From Mastigias papua (taxonomy: Eukaryota; Cnidaria; Scyphozoa; Rhizostomeae; Mastigiidae): a DNA stretch of 64,000 bases. Shown here in pieces: positions 61,725 through 64,000 of this stretch (within the stretch, counting starts at the first letter, position 1; every line of letters begins with the position of its first letter). A model generated the notes under the pieces. That model ran no database searches. It worked only from the letters and a program-made list of their open reading frames with translations, and was not told the DNA's origin. Made by a program: the position numbers and the translations under genes. The stretch lies in the NCBI GenBank assembly GCA_964019165.1, contig OZ025271.1, positions 3,620,501 to 3,684,500 of the forward strand, read 5' to 3'.

Positions 61725-62109
61725 TATGGTGAAGAGGAAACCATAGTTTGAAAATCTAGCTGAAGTATTTTAGCATCTTTTGTATTGTTGAAGACAGGAT
61801 AAACACTGCATGCAATACTCTAGTTCCTTTGTGTAGTAAAATAACCCAGGCTTTGATTATATGCTGTGCATACACTATGACAAAAGTTGATAGACTGTTT
61901 TGCTAGGAGAAGTACTGGAGGATTGTGTTGATTTAGATTTTCCTGTCAATGGCAAATCAACATCTTCCTTAAAATTTCATGACTGAATCATTGGGTACAA
62001 TTAGTGTCTTTTTCCTTCATTCAGAGATACGCCTTTGATATTATGGTCACATTCAGAGATACCCCTTTGATATTGCGATTGACATGTTTCCCACATTTTG
62101 TTTTCCTAG

Positions 62110-62199
62110 ACTTCAACTTGGCTGAAACAAGAAAGAACTGTAAATGACTTTAGGAGGAAGGAGATTGAAAGAGAATCAACTTTGAGATCCTTGCAGAAG
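62110..62199 (+). CDS. Coiled-coil gene, exon A
   Basis: Acceptor TTTTCCTAG and donor AAG|GTATGAG frame exactly 30 codons in phase 0 (WLKQERTVNDFRRKEIERES then TLRSLQK). The composition is charged and helical. Confidence 0.6.
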
Positions 62200-63284
62200 G
62201 TATGAGGTCATCTCTTTAGAATCTACATTATATTCAATGAAAATTAGCATTTCACCTTAATGCATTTATGTATAGTAGATCTATATCATAATGACAGTGC
62301 AAATATGTAAAACATCACAGGATGACCATTTCATCATTTGCTTCTAAGTTTTATATAAGAAAAATAATGCAATTACAAAGTAAAAGAGTTGCAAGTAGAC
62401 ATGTGCAATACCAATGTTAACATAAAGTCATAGAAAAAGAGTGTGTTCATGTTAGAAAAAGAGTGCTCAGTTTATTGTAACAAAGACTAAAGCTTGGTCC
62501 CTTTCTTGTCTATAAAGGCAGGACATTGTAAAGCTTTGCAACCATAGGCAGTGCAGTTTTCTTTGCAAATTCAAGTCTAAGTTTTGGAATCTTCAGGAAA
62601 CACTTGTTGTTCCAAGTATTTTCAGTGTAATCCATTTTTCTTAAACAATAGCCATGAAAGCTCTCATAGCATTTACCATCCAGGCATTTTCTTGCAATAT
62701 TTTGATTTAAGTTGTGAATCAAATTGATGGAGAAGTATTCAAATGGATTTCATAGATATTGTTTGTGCTTTTTGTAAAAAGAGGCAATGGGAATAATCAT
62801 TTACTTCTTTCACATAAATTGTGACCATCAATGGGACTGATTCACTGGTTTACCAATATATGAGTTCCAAGGAACTGCAATGAAAGAAATGTTTATCTTC
62901 AAATATATCTTCTTTTTTCTTCATATTTCAGTGAATACTCAACCCTCCATATTTACTGGACTTTATTTTCTCCCCAAGGAGTATAGCCACTGCCCAAGAA
63001 GGACTTCCTACTGAAGTTAGCTAGTCCCCTTTACATCAACACTTATAGGTTATAGTTCATTTTTAATTGAGCTGTCAGCCTACCCCAAATATTAAATATT
63101 GAACTATGCTAGCACTCATAGGGAATGAAAATTTATTTCAGGCTGATGGACTTTAACTGACTTTTCTTTTGGAATCATATATAATTAAACCTTTTTGATA
63201 GCTTGCTCTATTCCTAGTGATATTCATTGCTACTGAAAAAGGAAACATGTATTCTCGAATTTATTTCTTAATTCTGATGAACAG
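62200..63284. other. Intron A-B of the coiled-coil gene
   Basis: AT-rich, with no repeat or open frame of note. The frame at 62510-62722 on the minus strand (MDYTENTWNNKCFLKIPK) looks protein-like but has no support. Confidence 0.45.
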
Positions 63285-63398
63285 GAAAAGCTCTTAGAAG
63301 CCAATATGGACAGTGAAGAAAGGGTTGAAACAAAGAGGTTTTTGAAGAGGCTGCAACAAGAAAAGAAGGAAAGAGAAATGGCAGAGGCTCTTAAGATA
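63285..63398 (+). CDS. Coiled-coil gene, exon B
   Basis: Acceptor CTGATGAACAG and donor ATA|GTAAGAG frame 38 codons in phase 0 (KLLEANMDSEERVETKRFLK then RLQQEKKEREMAEALKI). Glutamate/lysine/arginine-rich heptads predict a long helix. With exons A and C it gives one uninterrupted coiled-coil reading frame. The product may be a ciliary or centrosomal coiled-coil protein, judged only from composition and the X-box-like site. Confidence 0.65.
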
Positions 63399-63972
63399 GT
63401 AAGAGTTACAGTCCAATAATATGCCTTGTTTATTATGAAAATTTAAAGCAGTCAAAAGTAGGTTAATAAGAGAAATAACATTTAGTATGTTATTTTGATA
63501 TAGTTGGAGTAGCCAATAGCTATATTATGGAAGTTTTTGATAAGAGCCCCATCATCTTCAGCTTATAATGGTTAATAGGAATTTGGTTTTATGGTGTACA
63601 GAGAAAATTGGAGTTAAGTGAAACATATAGTAACTCCTTAATATAGTAACTCCTTTTTGTACTTGAGTTTTTATTCATTGGTAGAAACTTAAATTATCTT
63701 TGGCTATTCTTGACTGAAGATGATAGAAGTTCCTATGGAAATTTTCTCTAATATAGCCTTGTATCATATTGCTTAGATATATGTAAATTTGCCACTTTTA
63801 GTTATTTGTGCATTAGCACATATGTTTTGTCATGCAGCAGTAATGAAGCTATAATTGTGTCAACATTGATAATTGTTGGCATTTTTACTGTCTGTACTAT
63901 GCAGTTAGACTTTATTTCCTTTTTTTGATTTGTGATATCTACAATTCACTAATAGTGATTTTATTTCTCCAG

Positions 63973-64000
63973 GCAGAAGAAAGGAGAGTTATGACTGAAA
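63973..64000 (+). CDS. Coiled-coil gene, exon C (cut by window end)
   Basis: Acceptor TTATTTCTCCAG is followed by phase-0 codons AEERRVMTE, continuing the helical pattern. The exon runs past the window edge. Confidence 0.55.

Overview
The window is AT-rich animal nuclear DNA, most likely from a cnidarian (probably an anthozoan). Reasons: exons split by GT-AG introns, a vertebrate-type TTAGGG telomeric array, a DZIP3-like HEPN exon of the kind common in cnidarian NLR-type immune proteins, a filamin-repeat/SPRY (TRIM-like) gene, and a dense mix of BEL/Pao, Gypsy, Penelope, REL-endonuclease LINE, L2/CR1-like LINE, hAT, Kolobok-like and MITE sequences. The species assignment is inference. I saw no rRNA, tRNA or CRISPR.

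Layout. 1-1.65 kb: a decayed copy of an unnamed multi-copy gene. 1.65-9 kb: a broken BEL/Pao retroelement on the minus strand, with a rearranged insertion carrying a THAP-like start between gag and pol. 9.1-9.9 kb: a Penelope-type GIY-YIG fragment. 11.4-13.7 kb: long (TA)n arrays with a non-autonomous hAT inside them. 13.8-17.1 kb: two phase-compatible minus-strand exons (HEPN, coiled coil); the intron between them holds REL-endonuclease LINE fragments and a telomeric array. 17.7-22.4 kb: an L2/CR1-like LINE, a third REL fragment, a plus-strand RT fragment and a satellite of about 179 bp. 23-26.3 kb: a hAT-type MITE and a decayed LINE with a Harbinger-type MITE inside it. 27.2-33.5 kb: the most complete structure, a Penelope-like element with inverted arms, each arm carrying a hammerhead ribozyme. 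A full-length Ty3/Gypsy element with two identical LTRs has inserted in its endonuclease. 36.7-38.3 kb: the TRIM-like gene. 40-50 kb: MITEs, a LINE, minisatellites and a possible small two-exon gene. 50.9-53.7 kb: a complete-looking Kolobok-like transposon with an intact 616-residue transposase. 60.7-64 kb: the 5' part of a coiled-coil gene that runs off the right edge.

How it works together: most of the window is layered mobile DNA. Host genes are a minority: the TRIM-like gene, the HEPN/coiled-coil exons, the coiled-coil gene at the right end and a few exon candidates. The layers can be ordered: Gypsy is younger than the Penelope element, the Harbinger MITE is younger than its LINE, and hAT is younger than the TA array it split. 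All family names come from reading motifs by eye; no database search was run.
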